DNA from: Vogesella margarita
GTDB taxonomy: Bacteria > Pseudomonadota > Gammaproteobacteria > Burkholderiales > Chromobacteriaceae
Direction of reading: 5' to 3'
NCBI RefSeq assembly: GCF_028548475.1
Contig: NZ_JAQQLE010000014.1
Span: 62,001-126,000 of the forward strand
Length of the DNA stretch: 64,000 bases
The notes below the pieces were generated by a model. That model saw only the letters and a program-made list of their open reading frames with translations. It did no database searches and was not told where the DNA came from. Below are positions 9,713 through 18,949 of the stretch, in pieces. The position numbers and the translations under genes were made by a program. The first letter of the stretch is position 1. Each line of letters opens with the position of its first letter.

Positions 9713-9952
9713 ATGAACAACAATAACGACGATATTTCCCATTGCGTCAGGCTGGCGATGGAGCAGTACTTCCGCGACCTGGACGGCGAGACGCCGGCCG
9801 CCATCTACGACATGGTGCTGGCACGGGTGGAAAAACCGCTGCTGGAGGTGGTGCTCAACCACACCCAGGGCAACCAGACGCGCGCGGCCGAGCTGCTCGG
9901 CCTCAACCGCAACACCCTGCGCAAGAAGATGAAGTCGTACGACCTGATTTGA
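9713..9952 (+). CDS. fis: Fis-family nucleoid-associated DNA-binding protein
   Basis: Small nucleoid protein that bends DNA and modulates rRNA, recombination and virulence promoters. At 79 residues it is shorter than E. coli Fis (98) and lacks the N-terminal beta-hairpin, as is normal for betaproteobacterial Fis. The C-terminal helix-turn-helix is clear: NQTRAAELLGLNRNTLRKKM. Its place directly after dusB and before a strong terminator (9960-9989) fits the dusB-fis operon. The true frame starts at the ATG at 9713; longer frames overlapping the dusB end are not coding. Confidence 0.95.
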   Translation: MNNNNDDISHCVRLAMEQYFRDLDGETPAAIYDMVLARVEKPLLEVVLNHTQGNQTRAAELLGLNRNTLRKKMKSYDLI

Positions 9953-9959
9953 AACCGGA

Positions 9960-9989
9960 GCCATCCGCCGTCGCGGATGGCTTTTCTTT
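9960..9989 (+). terminator. Rho-independent terminator of dusB-fis
   Basis: GCCATCCGC, loop CGTC, GCGGATGGC, then TTTTCTTT. The 9-bp perfect stem begins 8 bases after the fis stop. Confidence 0.9.
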
Positions 9990-10135
9990 GGATAGCGAAC
10001 TCCCCTGCAGCGCAGGGGCGGGGGACGGGATCACCAGCACCGGCCGGCGCGTGGCGCCAGCCGGTATACAGCAAGATTTGAGTTGGCCGCGGGCGTGCCC
10101 GTTGCCACGTTTTACTTTGAAGGCGGTAGAAAACC

Positions 10136-11713
10136 ATGACCAAGATCGAACGTGCGCTGATCAGCGTTTCTGACAAAACCGGTGTGCTTGAATTTGCCCA
10201 GGCGCTGGCCGGCTTCGGTGTCGAAATCCTCTCCACCGGCGGCACTTCCAAGCTGCTGCGCGATGCCGGCGTGCCGGTAATCGACGTATCCGACTACACC
10301 GGCTTCCCGGAAATGCTGGACGGCCGGGTGAAGACCCTGCATCCGAAAGTGCACGGCGGCATCCTCGGCCGTCGCGACCTGCCGGAACACGTCGCCACCA
10401 TGAAGGAACACGGCATCGGCAACATCGACCTGGTCTGCGTGAACCTCTACCCGTTCGAAGCCACCATCGCCAACCCGGACTGCACGCTGGAAGATGCGAT
10501 CGAGAACATCGACATCGGCGGCCCGACCATGGTGCGCTCCGCCGCCAAGAACTGGCAGCACGTGGCCATCGTCACCGATGCCGCTGACTACGCAACCCTG
10601 GCCGCAGAAATGGGCACCAATGGCGGCAAGCTGTCCAAGCTGACCCGCCTCAACCTGTCGAAGAAGGCGTTCACCCACACCGCCGCCTACGACGGCGCAA
10701 TCTCCAACTACCTGACCAGCCTGGTCGACGGCGTGGACAGCGGCGTGCCGGAGCGCGTGGCGTTCCCGAACCGCCTGAACGCGCAGTGGATCAAGGTGCA
10801 GGACATGCGTTACGGCGAGAACCCGCACCAGGCCGCCGCCTTCTACCGCGACCTCGACCCGGCCGCCGGCACCATCGCCGGCTACCGCCAGCTGCAGGGC
10901 AAGGAGCTGTCCTACAACAACATCGCCGACGCCGATGCGGCGTGGGAAGCCGTGAAGACCTTCGACGCGCCGGCCTGCGTGATTGTCAAGCACGCCAACC
11001 CGTGCGGCGTGGCCATCGCCGCCGACACCCTGACGGCTTACAAGCTGGCGTTCGCCACCGACACCACCAGCGCCTTCGGCGGCATCATCGCCTTCAACCG
11101 TCCTGTGGATGCCGAGACCGTTGAAGCCGTGACCGGCCAGTTCCTGGAGGTGCTGATGGCACCGGCGTTCACCGATGAAGCGAAAGCCATCATCGCCGCC
11201 AAGAAAAACGTGCGCGTACTGGAAATCCCGCTGGAAGCCGGTGCCAACCGCTTCGAGCTGAAGCGCGTCGGCGGCGGCGTGCTGGTGCAGACCCCGGACA
11301 TCCGCAACGTCGGCCTCGACGAGCTGCGCGTGGTGACCAAGCGTGCGCCGACCGAACAGGAAATGGCCGACCTGCTGTTCGCCTGGCGCGTCGCCAAGTA
11401 CGTGAAGTCCAACGCGATTGTTTTCTGCAAAAATGGCCAGACCGCCGGTATCGGCGCCGGCCAGATGAGCCGCGTGGACTCCACCCGCATCGCCGCGCGC
11501 AAGGCACAGGACGCCGGCCTGACGCTGCAGGGTGCCGTGGCCTCCAGTGACGCCTTCTTCCCGTTCCGCGACGGCATCGACGTGATCGCCGAGCAGGGCA
11601 TCAAGGCCATCATCCAGCCGGGCGGCTCCATGCGTGACGACGAAGTGTTCGCCGCCGCCGATGAGCACGGCATCGCCATGGTGCTGACCGGCGTGCGCCA
11701 CTTCCGCCACTAA
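10136..11713 (+). CDS. purH: Bifunctional AICAR formyltransferase / IMP cyclohydrolase
   Basis: Catalyses the last two steps of de novo purine synthesis (AICAR to FAICAR to IMP) in the cytosol. At 525 residues it is the usual PurH length. The N-terminal MGS-like IMP cyclohydrolase domain begins [15 protein letters not shown] and carries STGGTSKLL and [13 protein letters not shown]. The C-terminal transformylase domain includes [18 protein letters not shown] and [15 protein letters not shown]. The protein ends GVRHFRH as in the family. purD follows after a short gap holding an inverted pair of the repeated word, so the two purine genes are probably co-regulated. Confidence 0.97.
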   Translation: MTKIERALISVSDKTGVLEFAQALAGFGVEILSTGGTSKLLRDAGVPVIDVSDYTGFPEMLDGRVKTLHPKVHGGILGRRDLPEHVATMKEHGIGNIDLVCVNLYPFEATIANPDCTLEDAIENIDIGGPTMVRSAAKNWQHVAIVTDAADYATLAAEMGTNGGKLSKLTRLNLSKKAFTHTAAYDGAISNYLTSLVDGVDSGVPERVAFPNRLNAQWIKVQDMRYGENPHQAAAFYRDLDPAAGTIAGYRQLQGKELSYNNIADADAAWEAVKTFDAPACVIVKHANPCGVAIAADTLTAYKLAFATDTTSAFGGIIAFNRPVDAETVEAVTGQFLEVLMAPAFTDEAKAIIAAKKNVRVLEIPLEAGANRFELKRVGGGVLVQTPDIRNVGLDELRVVTKRAPTEQEMADLLFAWRVAKYVKSNAIVFCKNGQTAGIGAGQMSRVDSTRIAARKAQDAGLTLQGAVASSDAFFPFRDGIDVIAEQGIKAIIQPGGSMRDDEVFAAADEHGIAMVLTGVRHFRH

Positions 11714-11729
11714 ATCTTCAATCGTTGCA

Positions 11730-11758
11730 AAGGTTGGCCGCAGCCTGCGGCCAACCGT
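11730..11758. repeat. Inverted pair of the AAGGTTGGCCGCA word between purH and purD
   Basis: A plus-strand exact copy (11730-11742) faces a minus-strand near-copy (11746-11758, one mismatch), giving a GC-rich hairpin with a GCC loop. No T-tract follows, so it is not a classical terminator. Confidence 0.85.
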
Positions 11759-11787
11759 GGCAGACCCGACCTCAAGGAAGCTGAGTC

Positions 11788-13065
11788 ATGAAAGTACTCG
11801 TTATCGGTTCCGGCGGCCGCGAACACGCGCTGGCCTGGCGTGTGGCGCAATCGCCGCGCGTGTCCAAGGTATTCGTGGCGCCGGGTAACGCCGGTACCGC
11901 GCTCGATCCGCATCTGGTCAATGTCGCCATCACGGCCATTCCCGAGCTGATCGAGTTTGTTAAGCACGAGCAGATCGAGCTGACCGTGGTCGGCCCTGAA
12001 GCGCCGCTGGCCGCCGGCGTGGTCGACGCCTTCCGCGCCGCCGGCCTGAAGATCTTCGGCCCGACGCAGTACTGCGCGCAGCTGGAAAGCTCCAAGGACT
12101 TCGCCAAGGCGTTCATGAAGCGCCACGGCATTCCGACCGCCGGCTACGAAACCTTCAGCGACGCCGCCGCGGCGCACGACTACGTCACTCGCAAGGATGC
12201 GCCGATCGTGATCAAGGCCGACGGCCTGGCCGCCGGCAAGGGCGTGGTGGTGGCGATGACGCTGGACGAGGCGCACGCCGCCATCGACGACATGCTGCTG
12301 GGCAACAAGATGGGTGACGCCGGCTCGCGCGTGGTGATCGAGGACTTCCTCGAAGGCGAGGAAGCCAGCTTCATCGTGATGGTCGACGGCGACAACGTGC
12401 TGGCGATGGCGACCAGCCAGGACCACAAGCGCCTGCTCGACGACGACAAGGGCCCCAACACCGGCGGCATGGGCGCCTACAGCCCGGCCCCGGTAGTGAC
12501 GCCGGAAGTGCACCACCGCGCGATGCGCGACATCATCCTGCCGACGGTGCGCGGCATGAAGATCGACGGTCACAGCTATACCGGCTTCCTGTACGCCGGG
12601 CTGATGATCGACAAGCAGGGCAACCCGTATACCATCGAGTTCAACTGCCGCTTCGGCGACCCGGAAACGCAGCCGATCATGGCGCGCCTGAAATCCGACT
12701 TCACCGTGCTGCTGGAGGCCGGCATCAACGGCACCCTCGACAAGGTGGAAGCGGAGTGGGACCGTCGCGTGGCGATGGGCGTGGTGCTGGCTGCCGCCGG
12801 CTACCCGGATGCGCCGCGCAAGGGTGACGTGATCAGCGGCATCCCGGCCGCTACCGACGACACCATGACCTTCCACGCCGGCAGCAGCGTCAACGACGCC
12901 GGCCAGCTGGTCACCAGCGGCGGCCGCGTGCTGTGCGTGGTCGGCCTGGGCGACAGCGTGCGCGTGGCACAGCAGAAGGCGTACGCGGTCGCCGACCAGA
13001 TCCAGTTCGCCGGCAAGCAGCTGCGCCGCGACATCGGCAACCGCGCGCTGAACCGCGCCAAGTAA
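11788..13065 (+). CDS. purD: Phosphoribosylamine-glycine ligase (GAR synthetase)
   Basis: ATP-grasp enzyme that joins glycine to phosphoribosylamine in purine synthesis. It has 425 residues, typical for PurD. The N-terminal segment MKVLVIGSGGREHALAWRV is followed by VVGPEAPLAAGVVDAF, the ATP-grasp segment IKADGLAAGKGVVVA, NTGGMGAYSPAP and the metal/ATP site IEFNCRFGDPETQP. The ATG is preceded by AAGGAAGCTGAG. It lies 74 bases after purH and ends before a strong terminator. Confidence 0.97.
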   Translation: MKVLVIGSGGREHALAWRVAQSPRVSKVFVAPGNAGTALDPHLVNVAITAIPELIEFVKHEQIELTVVGPEAPLAAGVVDAFRAAGLKIFGPTQYCAQLESSKDFAKAFMKRHGIPTAGYETFSDAAAAHDYVTRKDAPIVIKADGLAAGKGVVVAMTLDEAHAAIDDMLLGNKMGDAGSRVVIEDFLEGEEASFIVMVDGDNVLAMATSQDHKRLLDDDKGPNTGGMGAYSPAPVVTPEVHHRAMRDIILPTVRGMKIDGHSYTGFLYAGLMIDKQGNPYTIEFNCRFGDPETQPIMARLKSDFTVLLEAGINGTLDKVEAEWDRRVAMGVVLAAAGYPDAPRKGDVISGIPAATDDTMTFHAGSSVNDAGQLVTSGGRVLCVVGLGDSVRVAQQKAYAVADQIQFAGKQLRRDIGNRALNRAK

Positions 13066-13085
13066 GGCGTGACGGCGGGCAGGCA

Positions 13086-13109
13086 ACGGCACCTTCGGGT
13101 GCCGTTTTT
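13086..13109 (+). terminator. Rho-independent terminator after purD
   Basis: CGGCACC, loop TTCG, GGTGCCG, then TTTTT. A UUCG-capped stem starting about 20 bases after the purD stop. Confidence 0.9.
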
Positions 13110-13195
13110 CATGGGCGTCGCCGGCGCAAACCGGCCGGCGGCACGCCGCGAGCGCGGTCTACACTGCAGTAAGCGTTGGCAAGAAAGGGTGTGCC

Positions 13196-13921
13196 ATGAA
13201 CTTCCTGCGTCGCGTCGGCCTGCTGTGCTGCCTGGCGCTGCCCCTGCACGCCGCCGAACCGCCGCAGCTGCGGCTGCTGACCGAAGACTACCCGCCGTTC
13301 AACATGCAGCTGGCGGACGGCCGGATCGGCGGCCTGTCCAGCGACATCGTGCGCGAGATCCTGCGCCGCGCCGGCATCCGCTACCGCATCGAGCTGCTGC
13401 CGTGGGTGCGCGCCTACAACAGCGCGGTGCTGGAGCCGAACACCTGCGTGTACTCCACCACCCGCACCGAGCAGCGCGAGCACCAACTGCAGTGGATCGG
13501 CCCGGTGGTGGAAAACCCGTGGGTGCTGTACGGCCGCGACGACGGGCCCAAGGAGCTGAGCAATCTGGAGGCGGCGCGGCGCTACCGGCTGGGCGGCTAT
13601 TCCGGCGATGCGGTGGCGCAGTACCTGATCAGCCGCGGCTTCGAGGTCGATCTGGCGTCCAACGACGAGCAGAACCTGCGCAAACTGCTTGCCGGCCGCA
13701 TCGACCTGTGGGCGACCGGCAAGTACCTCGGCGCCGCGCTGATCGCCCGCGAAAAGGCCGCCAGGCTGCGTCCGCTGCTGACCTTCAACACCACCTTCCT
13801 CTATCTCGCCTGCAACCAGATGATGGCCGATGGCACGGTGCGCCTGCTCAACGAGCACCTGCGAGGGATGCACAAAGACGGCACAGTGGCTAGAATCAAC
13901 GCCCGTTACCTGAACGACTGA
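13196..13921 (+). CDS. Periplasmic substrate-binding protein, amino-acid family (SBP_bac_3)
   Basis: 241 residues with a signal peptide (about 1-19, MNFLRRVGLLCCLALPLHAA, cleavage after the Ala pair). The family-3 solute-binding fold follows: LRLLTEDYPPFNMQLADGRIGGLSSDIVREI is the classic first strand and helix, with a second-lobe segment YRLGGYSGDAVAQYL. No ABC permease or ATPase gene adjoins it, so it may be an orphan sensor or binding protein of the kind common in Chromobacteriaceae. The ligand is unknown. Confidence 0.85.
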   Translation: MNFLRRVGLLCCLALPLHAAEPPQLRLLTEDYPPFNMQLADGRIGGLSSDIVREILRRAGIRYRIELLPWVRAYNSAVLEPNTCVYSTTRTEQREHQLQWIGPVVENPWVLYGRDDGPKELSNLEAARRYRLGGYSGDAVAQYLISRGFEVDLASNDEQNLRKLLAGRIDLWATGKYLGAALIAREKAARLRPLLTFNTTFLYLACNQMMADGTVRLLNEHLRGMHKDGTVARINARYLND

Positions 13922-13980
13922 ACGGAACCCGCCGCGCCGCGTGCGGTCTGTCCGCTCATCACCTTGCGACCTGCCATCAA

Positions 13981-14553
13981 GTGAACCGTCCTTTTCCCCG
14001 TCTGCCCCGCCACGGGCAACAGCGTGCCGCGCGCGGCCACCTGCAACAGGGTGGCGTGATCGCCTACGCCACCGAGTCGTGTTTCGGGCTGGGCTGCGAT
14101 CCATTCGACGTGCGCGCCATCCGCCGCCTGCTGGCGATCAAGGCGCGCCCCAACCACAAGGGCCTGATCGTGATTGCGGCCAACCTTGAGCAGCTGCGGC
14201 CGCTGATCCGGCCGCTGACGCCGGCGCAGCTGGCCGTCGTCAACCGCTACTGGCCGGGGCCGTACACCTTTCTGCTACCGGCTGCGCCGCGGGTGCCGGC
14301 GCTGCTGCGCGGTCGCCACGACAAGATCGCGGTGCGCGTCACCGCCCATGGCGAGGCGGCGGCGCTATGCCTGGCGCTGGGCCACGCCATCGTGTCGACC
14401 TCGGCCAACCGCGCCGGCCAGCGCTCGCTGAAGACGGCGCGCGGCTGCCGCCAGGCCTTCGGCGCGCGGGTGCTGACGCTGCAGGGCCGCATCGGCAAGC
14501 GGCGCAAGCCTTCCACCATCATCGATCTCGATACCGGTCGCGTACTGCGCTGA
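13981..14553 (+). CDS. tsaC: Threonylcarbamoyl-AMP synthase (YrdC/Sua5 family)
   Basis: Makes threonylcarbamoyl-AMP from Thr, bicarbonate and ATP for the t6A37 modification of ANN-decoding tRNAs. It has 190 residues, the TsaC rather than Sua5 length. Family segments visible are GGVIAYATESCFGLGCDP, IRRLLAIKARPNHKGLIVI, RYWPGPYTFLLPA, IAVRVTAH and IVSTSANRAGQ. It starts on a GTG at 13981. A minus-strand copy of the repeated word at 14175-14187 is read as AANLE. tolQ begins 20 bases downstream, so the two may share a transcript. Confidence 0.94.
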   Translation: MNRPFPRLPRHGQQRAARGHLQQGGVIAYATESCFGLGCDPFDVRAIRRLLAIKARPNHKGLIVIAANLEQLRPLIRPLTPAQLAVVNRYWPGPYTFLLPAAPRVPALLRGRHDKIAVRVTAHGEAAALCLALGHAIVSTSANRAGQRSLKTARGCRQAFGARVLTLQGRIGKRRKPSTIIDLDTGRVLR

Positions 14554-14573
14554 CCGCCAACCCAGGAGCCATC

Positions 14574-15242
14574 GTGCAAGAACTTTCGGTCATTGGTCTT
14601 ATCCTTCACGCCAGCCTGCCGGTGCAGCTGGTGATGGCGGGGCTGGTGGTGCTGTCCCTGCTGTCGTGGGGCATCATCTTCAACAAGCTGGCGGTGCTGC
14701 GCCGCGCCCGTCTCGCCACCCAGGACTTCGAGCAGCAGTTCTGGAGCGGCATCGACCTCAACCGCCTGTACGAGGACACCCGGCAGCGCCCACACGCGGC
14801 CGGCGTGGAGAAGCTGTTCCAGGCCGGGTTTGCCGAGTTCGCCAAGCTGCGGCGCCAGGGCGGCGTCGACAACTCCGAGCAGCTGGACGGCGCCCGCCGC
14901 GCGATGCGCGCCGCCGCGCAGCGCGAGCTGGACGCGCTGGATCATCACAATGCCTTCCTCGCCACCGTCGGCTCGGTCAGCCCCTATATCGGCCTGTTCG
15001 GCACGGTGTGGGGCATCATGCACGCCTTCATCGGCCTGGGTAACGCCGGCCAGGCCACGCTGGCCACGGTGGCACCTGGCATCGCCGAGGCGCTGATCGC
15101 CACCGCCATCGGCCTGTTCGCGGCGATTCCGGCGGTGGTGGCCTACAACCGCTTCGCCGCCGACGTCGACCGCCTCGCCGGCCGTTTCGACTCCTTCATG
15201 GAAGAGTTCTCCAACATCCTGCAAAGGTTGGCCGCACGCTGA
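14574..15242 (+). CDS. tolQ: TolQ-family proton-channel subunit, without an adjacent tolR
   Basis: 222 residues from a GTG preceded by AGGAG at 6-base spacing. There are three membrane segments (about 13-35, 130-152 and 160-185). The signature YIGLFGTVWGIMHAFIGL and VAPGIAEALIATAIGLFAAIPAVVAYNR are TolQ-like rather than ExbB- or MotA-like. TolQ works with TolR and TolA to energise outer-membrane constriction. Here no tolR follows; the next gene, 120 bases on, is a glutathione transferase. The C-terminus (QRLAAR) is encoded by an exact copy of the repeated word (15224-15236), ending 4 bases before the stop codon. Confidence 0.9.
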   Translation: MQELSVIGLILHASLPVQLVMAGLVVLSLLSWGIIFNKLAVLRRARLATQDFEQQFWSGIDLNRLYEDTRQRPHAAGVEKLFQAGFAEFAKLRRQGGVDNSEQLDGARRAMRAAAQRELDALDHHNAFLATVGSVSPYIGLFGTVWGIMHAFIGLGNAGQATLATVAPGIAEALIATAIGLFAAIPAVVAYNRFAADVDRLAGRFDSFMEEFSNILQRLAAR

Positions 15243-15362
15243 GGCGGCGCGCTGGCCGCCGCCGTGCGGTGACGCAAGGCCGGGCTGTCGCTGATTTTCC
15301 CCCGCAATATGCAGTACGGCCGGCGCCAGCCGGCGTCCGGTTACCAACACCAAGGACACGCA

Positions 15363-15986
15363 ATGCTGCAGATACTCGGTAGGGCATCGTCGATCAATGT
15401 GCGCAAGGTCCTCTGGACCTGCGCCGAGCTGGACATCGCGTTCGAGCGCGAGGACTGGGGCACGGGCTTTCGCTCGACGCACAGCCCCGAATTCATGGCG
15501 CTGAATCCCAACGCCATGGTGCCGGTGATCCGGGACGACGATTTCGTGCTGTGGGAATCCAACACCATCATCCGCTACCTGGCGTCCCGCTACGGCGGCG
15601 AGTCGTTCTATCCGACGCCAGCGCGGGCGAGGGCCAGGGTGGACCAATGGCTGGACTGGCAGGCCACGGATCTCAACAACGCGTGGAGCTATGCCTTCAT
15701 GTCCCTGGTCCGGCACTCGCCGGCGCACCAGGACAGCGCCGCACTGGCGCAGGCGTGCAGCAAGTGGGCACAGCATATGGCCATCCTCGATCGACAGCTG
15801 GACAGCACCGGCGCCTACGTCAGCGGCGACGCGTTTTCGCTCGCCGACATCGCCATCGGGCTGTCGGTACACCGCTGGTTTGCCACCCCGCTTGAGCATC
15901 CGCCACTGCCGGCGGTGGCGGCCTATTACGAGCGGCTGAGCCAGCGTCCGGGTTACCTGCTGCACGGTCGGAACGGCACGCCCTGA
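15363..15986 (+). CDS. Glutathione S-transferase family protein
   Basis: 207 residues. The N-terminal thioredoxin-like half reads [22 protein letters not shown], with [27 protein letters not shown] holding the cis-Pro (MVPV) and glutathione-contacting ES pair. The C-terminal helical half includes [16 protein letters not shown], the N-capping box of GSTs. The ATG at 15363 is preceded by AAGGA at 7-base spacing; an upstream in-frame ATG at 15309 lacks a ribosome site and family similarity. It probably acts in detoxification or stress; the substrate is unknown. Confidence 0.92.
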   Translation: MLQILGRASSINVRKVLWTCAELDIAFEREDWGTGFRSTHSPEFMALNPNAMVPVIRDDDFVLWESNTIIRYLASRYGGESFYPTPARARARVDQWLDWQATDLNNAWSYAFMSLVRHSPAHQDSAALAQACSKWAQHMAILDRQLDSTGAYVSGDAFSLADIAIGLSVHRWFATPLEHPPLPAVAAYYERLSQRPGYLLHGRNGTP

Positions 15987-16024
15987 GCCTACGGGCTGCG
16001 GTGTCACACCCCACCCCGCATCGA

Positions 16025-16050
16025 AGCCGACGCCCCGCGTCGGCTTTTTT
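16025..16050 (+). terminator. Rho-independent terminator after the GST gene
   Basis: AGCCGACGC, loop CCC, GCGTCGGCT, then TTTTT. A 9-bp perfect stem about 40 bases after the stop. Confidence 0.9.
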
Positions 16051-16116
16051 CATGCCTGCAGCACGGTGGCGTGTAGGGTCTACAGTGAAGCAAGCGGAAC
16101 AGGCAGGAGAACGGCG

Positions 16117-17496
16117 ATGGACACAGTACGGATGGAACGGGACAGCATGGGCGAGCTGGCGGTGCCGGCCGACGCCCTCTACGGCGCGCAGACCCAGCGC
16201 GCGGTGCAGAATTTTCCGGTCAGCGGCCAGCGCCTGCCGGAGGACTTCATCCGCGCGCTGCTGCTGGCCAAGCTGGCGGCGGCGCGCGCCAATGTCGCGC
16301 TGGGGCAGCTGACGGCGGAGCAGGGCGACGCCATCGCCGCCGCCTGCCGTCAGCTGCTGGACGACGCGGCGCTGATGACGCACTTTCCGCTGGACGTGTA
16401 CCAGACCGGCTCCGGCACCAGCAGCAACATGAACGCCAACGAGGTGATCGCCACCCTCGCCAGCCGCGTGCTGGGCAGCGCGGTGAGCGCCAACGACCAC
16501 GTCAACTGCGCGCAGAGCAGCAACGACACCATCCCCAGCGCCATCCACATCGCGGCGGCGCTGGCGCTGCGCGAGCAGCTGTTGCCAGCGCTGCAGCACC
16601 TGCAGCAGATCACGCAGGCCAAGGCGCTGCAGGTTGGCCACCACGTCAAGACCGGCCGCACCCACCTGATGGACGCGATGCCGGTGCGCCTGGGCCAGAG
16701 CCTGAACGGCTGGGCGCAGCAGATTGCGGCCAACCTTGGCCGCCTGCAGCAGCTGCGCCCCGGCCTGCTGCAGCTGGCGCAGGGCGGCACCGCGGTCGGC
16801 ACCGGCATCAACGCCGATCCGCGCTTCGCCGCCCGTTTCTGTGCCGAGCTGCAGGCGCTGACCGGGCTGGCGTTCGCGCCGGCGCCGGACTATTTCGCGG
16901 CGATGGGCGCGCAGGATACCGCGGTGGCGCTGTCCGGCCAGCTGCGCACCACCGCGGTGTCGCTGATGAAGATCGCCAACGACCTGCGCTGGATGAATTC
17001 CGGGCCGCTGGCCGGGCTGGGCGAGATCGAGCTGGAAGCGCTGCAGCCGGGCTCGTCCATCATGCCGGGCAAGGTCAACCCGGTGATTCCGGAGGCGGTG
17101 TGCATGGTGGCGGCGCAGGTGATCGGGCTGGATGCGGCGGTGGCGGTGGCGGGGCAGTCCGGCAATTTCGAGCTGAACGTGATGCTGCCGCTGATCGCCA
17201 GCAACCTGCTGAGCAGCATCGCGCTGCTGGCCAGTGCGTCGCGGCTGCTGGCGGACAAGGCCATCGCCGGTTTCAGCGTCAACGAGGCGCGGCTGCAGCA
17301 GGCGCTGGCGCGCAACCCCATCCTGGTCACCGCGCTGAACCCGGTGATCGGCTACGCCCGCGCCGCCGAGATCGCCAAGCAGGCCTACCGCGAGGGGCGC
17401 GCCATCATCGATGTCGCCGCCGAAAATACCGGTCTGGACCGCGACGAGCTGGCGCGGCTGCTGGACCCGGCCAGGCTCACCCACGGCGGGCTGTGA
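16117..17496 (+). CDS. fumC: Class II fumarate hydratase
   Basis: Iron-independent fumarase of the TCA cycle (fumarate to L-malate). It has 459 residues and starts MDTVRMERDSMGELAVPADALYGAQTQRAV. Fumarase/aspartase signatures present are TGSGTSSNMNANEV, KTGRTHLMDAMP, GGTAVGTGIN and the signature loop GSSIMPGKVNPV. The ATG at 16117 follows AGGAGA; in-frame extension upstream (to 16066) is not family-like. A minus-strand word copy at 16725 is read as IAANLGR. The gene converges with the minus-strand chemoreceptor gene. Confidence 0.95.
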   Translation: MDTVRMERDSMGELAVPADALYGAQTQRAVQNFPVSGQRLPEDFIRALLLAKLAAARANVALGQLTAEQGDAIAAACRQLLDDAALMTHFPLDVYQTGSGTSSNMNANEVIATLASRVLGSAVSANDHVNCAQSSNDTIPSAIHIAAALALREQLLPALQHLQQITQAKALQVGHHVKTGRTHLMDAMPVRLGQSLNGWAQQIAANLGRLQQLRPGLLQLAQGGTAVGTGINADPRFAARFCAELQALTGLAFAPAPDYFAAMGAQDTAVALSGQLRTTAVSLMKIANDLRWMNSGPLAGLGEIELEALQPGSSIMPGKVNPVIPEAVCMVAAQVIGLDAAVAVAGQSGNFELNVMLPLIASNLLSSIALLASASRLLADKAIAGFSVNEARLQQALARNPILVTALNPVIGYARAAEIAKQAYREGRAIIDVAAENTGLDRDELARLLDPARLTHGGL

Positions 17497-17499
17497 GCG

Positions 17500-17519
17500 T
17501 GCGGCCAACCTTGGCCGCA
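17500..17519. repeat. Overlapping inverted pair of the word between convergent fumC and MCP genes
   Basis: TGCGGCCAACCTTGGCCGCA: two opposed copies share their AAGG/CCTT ends, making a near-perfect 20-base palindrome 4 bases after the fumC stop and 6 bases before the end of the convergent gene. It could serve both 3' ends. Confidence 0.85.
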
Positions 17520-17524
17520 GCTAG

Positions 17525-18949
17525 TCAGTGTCCGCCGGGCGGGGGACTGTCGGCGAGGCGGTCGAACAGCGCCAGCAGCGCGTCGCTGTGCCGCTCCAGC
17601 TCGCGCATGTCGGCGACGATGCGCGCCTCTTCCAGCGCGCCGCCGGCCGCCGCGGCACCGGTGGCACTGGCGCCGTGCTGGCGGATCTGCTCCGCCAGCC
17701 GCTGCAGCTCGGCCTGCTGCGCGCCGCCGTCCAGCGCCGCGAGGTCGAGGCCGTCGTGGTGCTCGCCCAGCGGCTTGCCTTCTTCCAGCGCGTTGTAGGC
17801 CTGCTGCTTGTACATCACGTGGCCGATCTTCTGCAGCGACAGGTGCGACTTGTTGCGCACGCACAGCACCTGCGCCAGCACCTGGTCGGACTGGCCGGCG
17901 AGACTGGCGAAGCGCTGGCGGAACGATTCCACCGACTCCTTGACGTGGCCGGCGACGTTGCCGGCCTCGCCGGCGCGCGTCTGCATGTGGCCGATGCGGC
18001 TGGAGAGGGTGGCGAGGATGTGCTGCACACGGTTGGCGGTGTCCTTGCTGCGCTCGGCCAGCTTGCGCACTTCATCGGCGACCACGGCGAAGCCGCGGCC
18101 GGATTCGCCGGCGCGCGCGGCCTCGATCGCCGCGTTCAGCGCCAGCAGGTTGGTCTGGTCGGCGATGTCGGAGATCGCTGCCAGCGAGCTTTCGATGCCC
18201 TGCCATTCGCCGGCCAGCGCGCTGCTGGCCTCGTTCATGCTGCCGACGCTGCCGACGATGGTGTCCAGCTGGGTGGACAGCTGCTCGGCGCTGTGCAGGC
18301 TGTCGCGCGCGCCGCTGGCGGTGTCGCGGGTGATGCGGCCAACGTCGGCCATCGCCGCGCTGATGGCGCCGAGGTCCTGCTGGCTGCTGGCAAGGTTGCT
18401 GCGCAGGTGCGGGTTGCTCAGCGCGGCCAGCTGCGACGACAGCCGGTTGCGGCGCACGAAGCTGTCGTTGTCCTGCATCGCCTGGATGGCGGTGTCCATC
18501 GCCTGCAGCGAGCTGGACAGCACCCCGGGCAGGCCCTTGCTCAGCGGGCGGCGGCTGTAGTCGCCGGCGCTGACGCGGGCGAAGCAGGTGTTGACCTCCT
18601 TGAAGTAGGTCTCGATCTGGTCGAGGAAGTCGTTCAGCTCCCACGCCACCAGCCCGACCTCGCCGAGGTTGCGGGTGTCGGTGGCGCGGTGGTGCAGCTC
18701 GCCCTTGCAGGCGAGGCCCAGCTGCAGGTGCAGGGTGTCCAGCAAGCGGAAGATGCGGCCGCTGCTATGCCACAGGTACAGCGCCAGCACGCTGCCGCCG
18801 AGCACCAGCAGCGCGCCCAGCGCCAGGCGCAGCGTGTGGTCGAGGAAGAAGCTGGCGACCACGTAGACCAGGGTCAGCAGGTTGGAGGCGATCAGCCAGT
18901 AGCCCATCTGCGCGCGCAGCAGCGGCGGCCATTTGCGGCGTGGTTTCAT
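17525..18949 (-). CDS. Methyl-accepting chemotaxis protein, Aer-like partner lacking its own PAS domain
   Basis: 474 residues from the minus-strand ATG at 18949. Two close membrane segments lie near residues 17-60 ([40 protein letters not shown]) with almost no periplasmic loop, as in Aer. A HAMP-like linker and cytoplasmic signalling domain follow, with the hairpin tip [38 protein letters not shown]. The C-terminal 100 residues resemble a chemoreceptor zinc-binding (CZB-type) module: [26 protein letters not shown] and [17 protein letters not shown], with the spaced His/Cys expected. Its start overlaps the stop of the upstream PAS gene (ATGA), so the pair is translated together. Confidence 0.9.
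   Translation of the reverse strand: MKPRRKWPPLLRAQMGYWLIASNLLTLVYVVASFFLDHTLRLALGALLVLGGSVLALYLWHSSGRIFRLLDTLHLQLGLACKGELHHRATDTRNLGEVGLVAWELNDFLDQIETYFKEVNTCFARVSAGDYSRRPLSKGLPGVLSSSLQAMDTAIQAMQDNDSFVRRNRLSSQLAALSNPHLRSNLASSQQDLGAISAAMADVGRITRDTASGARDSLHSAEQLSTQLDTIVGSVGSMNEASSALAGEWQGIESSLAAISDIADQTNLLALNAAIEAARAGESGRGFAVVADEVRKLAERSKDTANRVQHILATLSSRIGHMQTRAGEAGNVAGHVKESVESFRQRFASLAGQSDQVLAQVLCVRNKSHLSLQKIGHVMYKQQAYNALEEGKPLGEHHDGLDLAALDGGAQQAELQRLAEQIRQHGASATGAAAAGGALEEARIVADMRELERHSDALLALFDRLADSPPPGGH

Noticed and set aside
15309-15362. Earlier start for the glutathione transferase
   Set aside because: No ribosome site, and the extra 18 residues are not family-like; AAGGA precedes the ATG at 15363.
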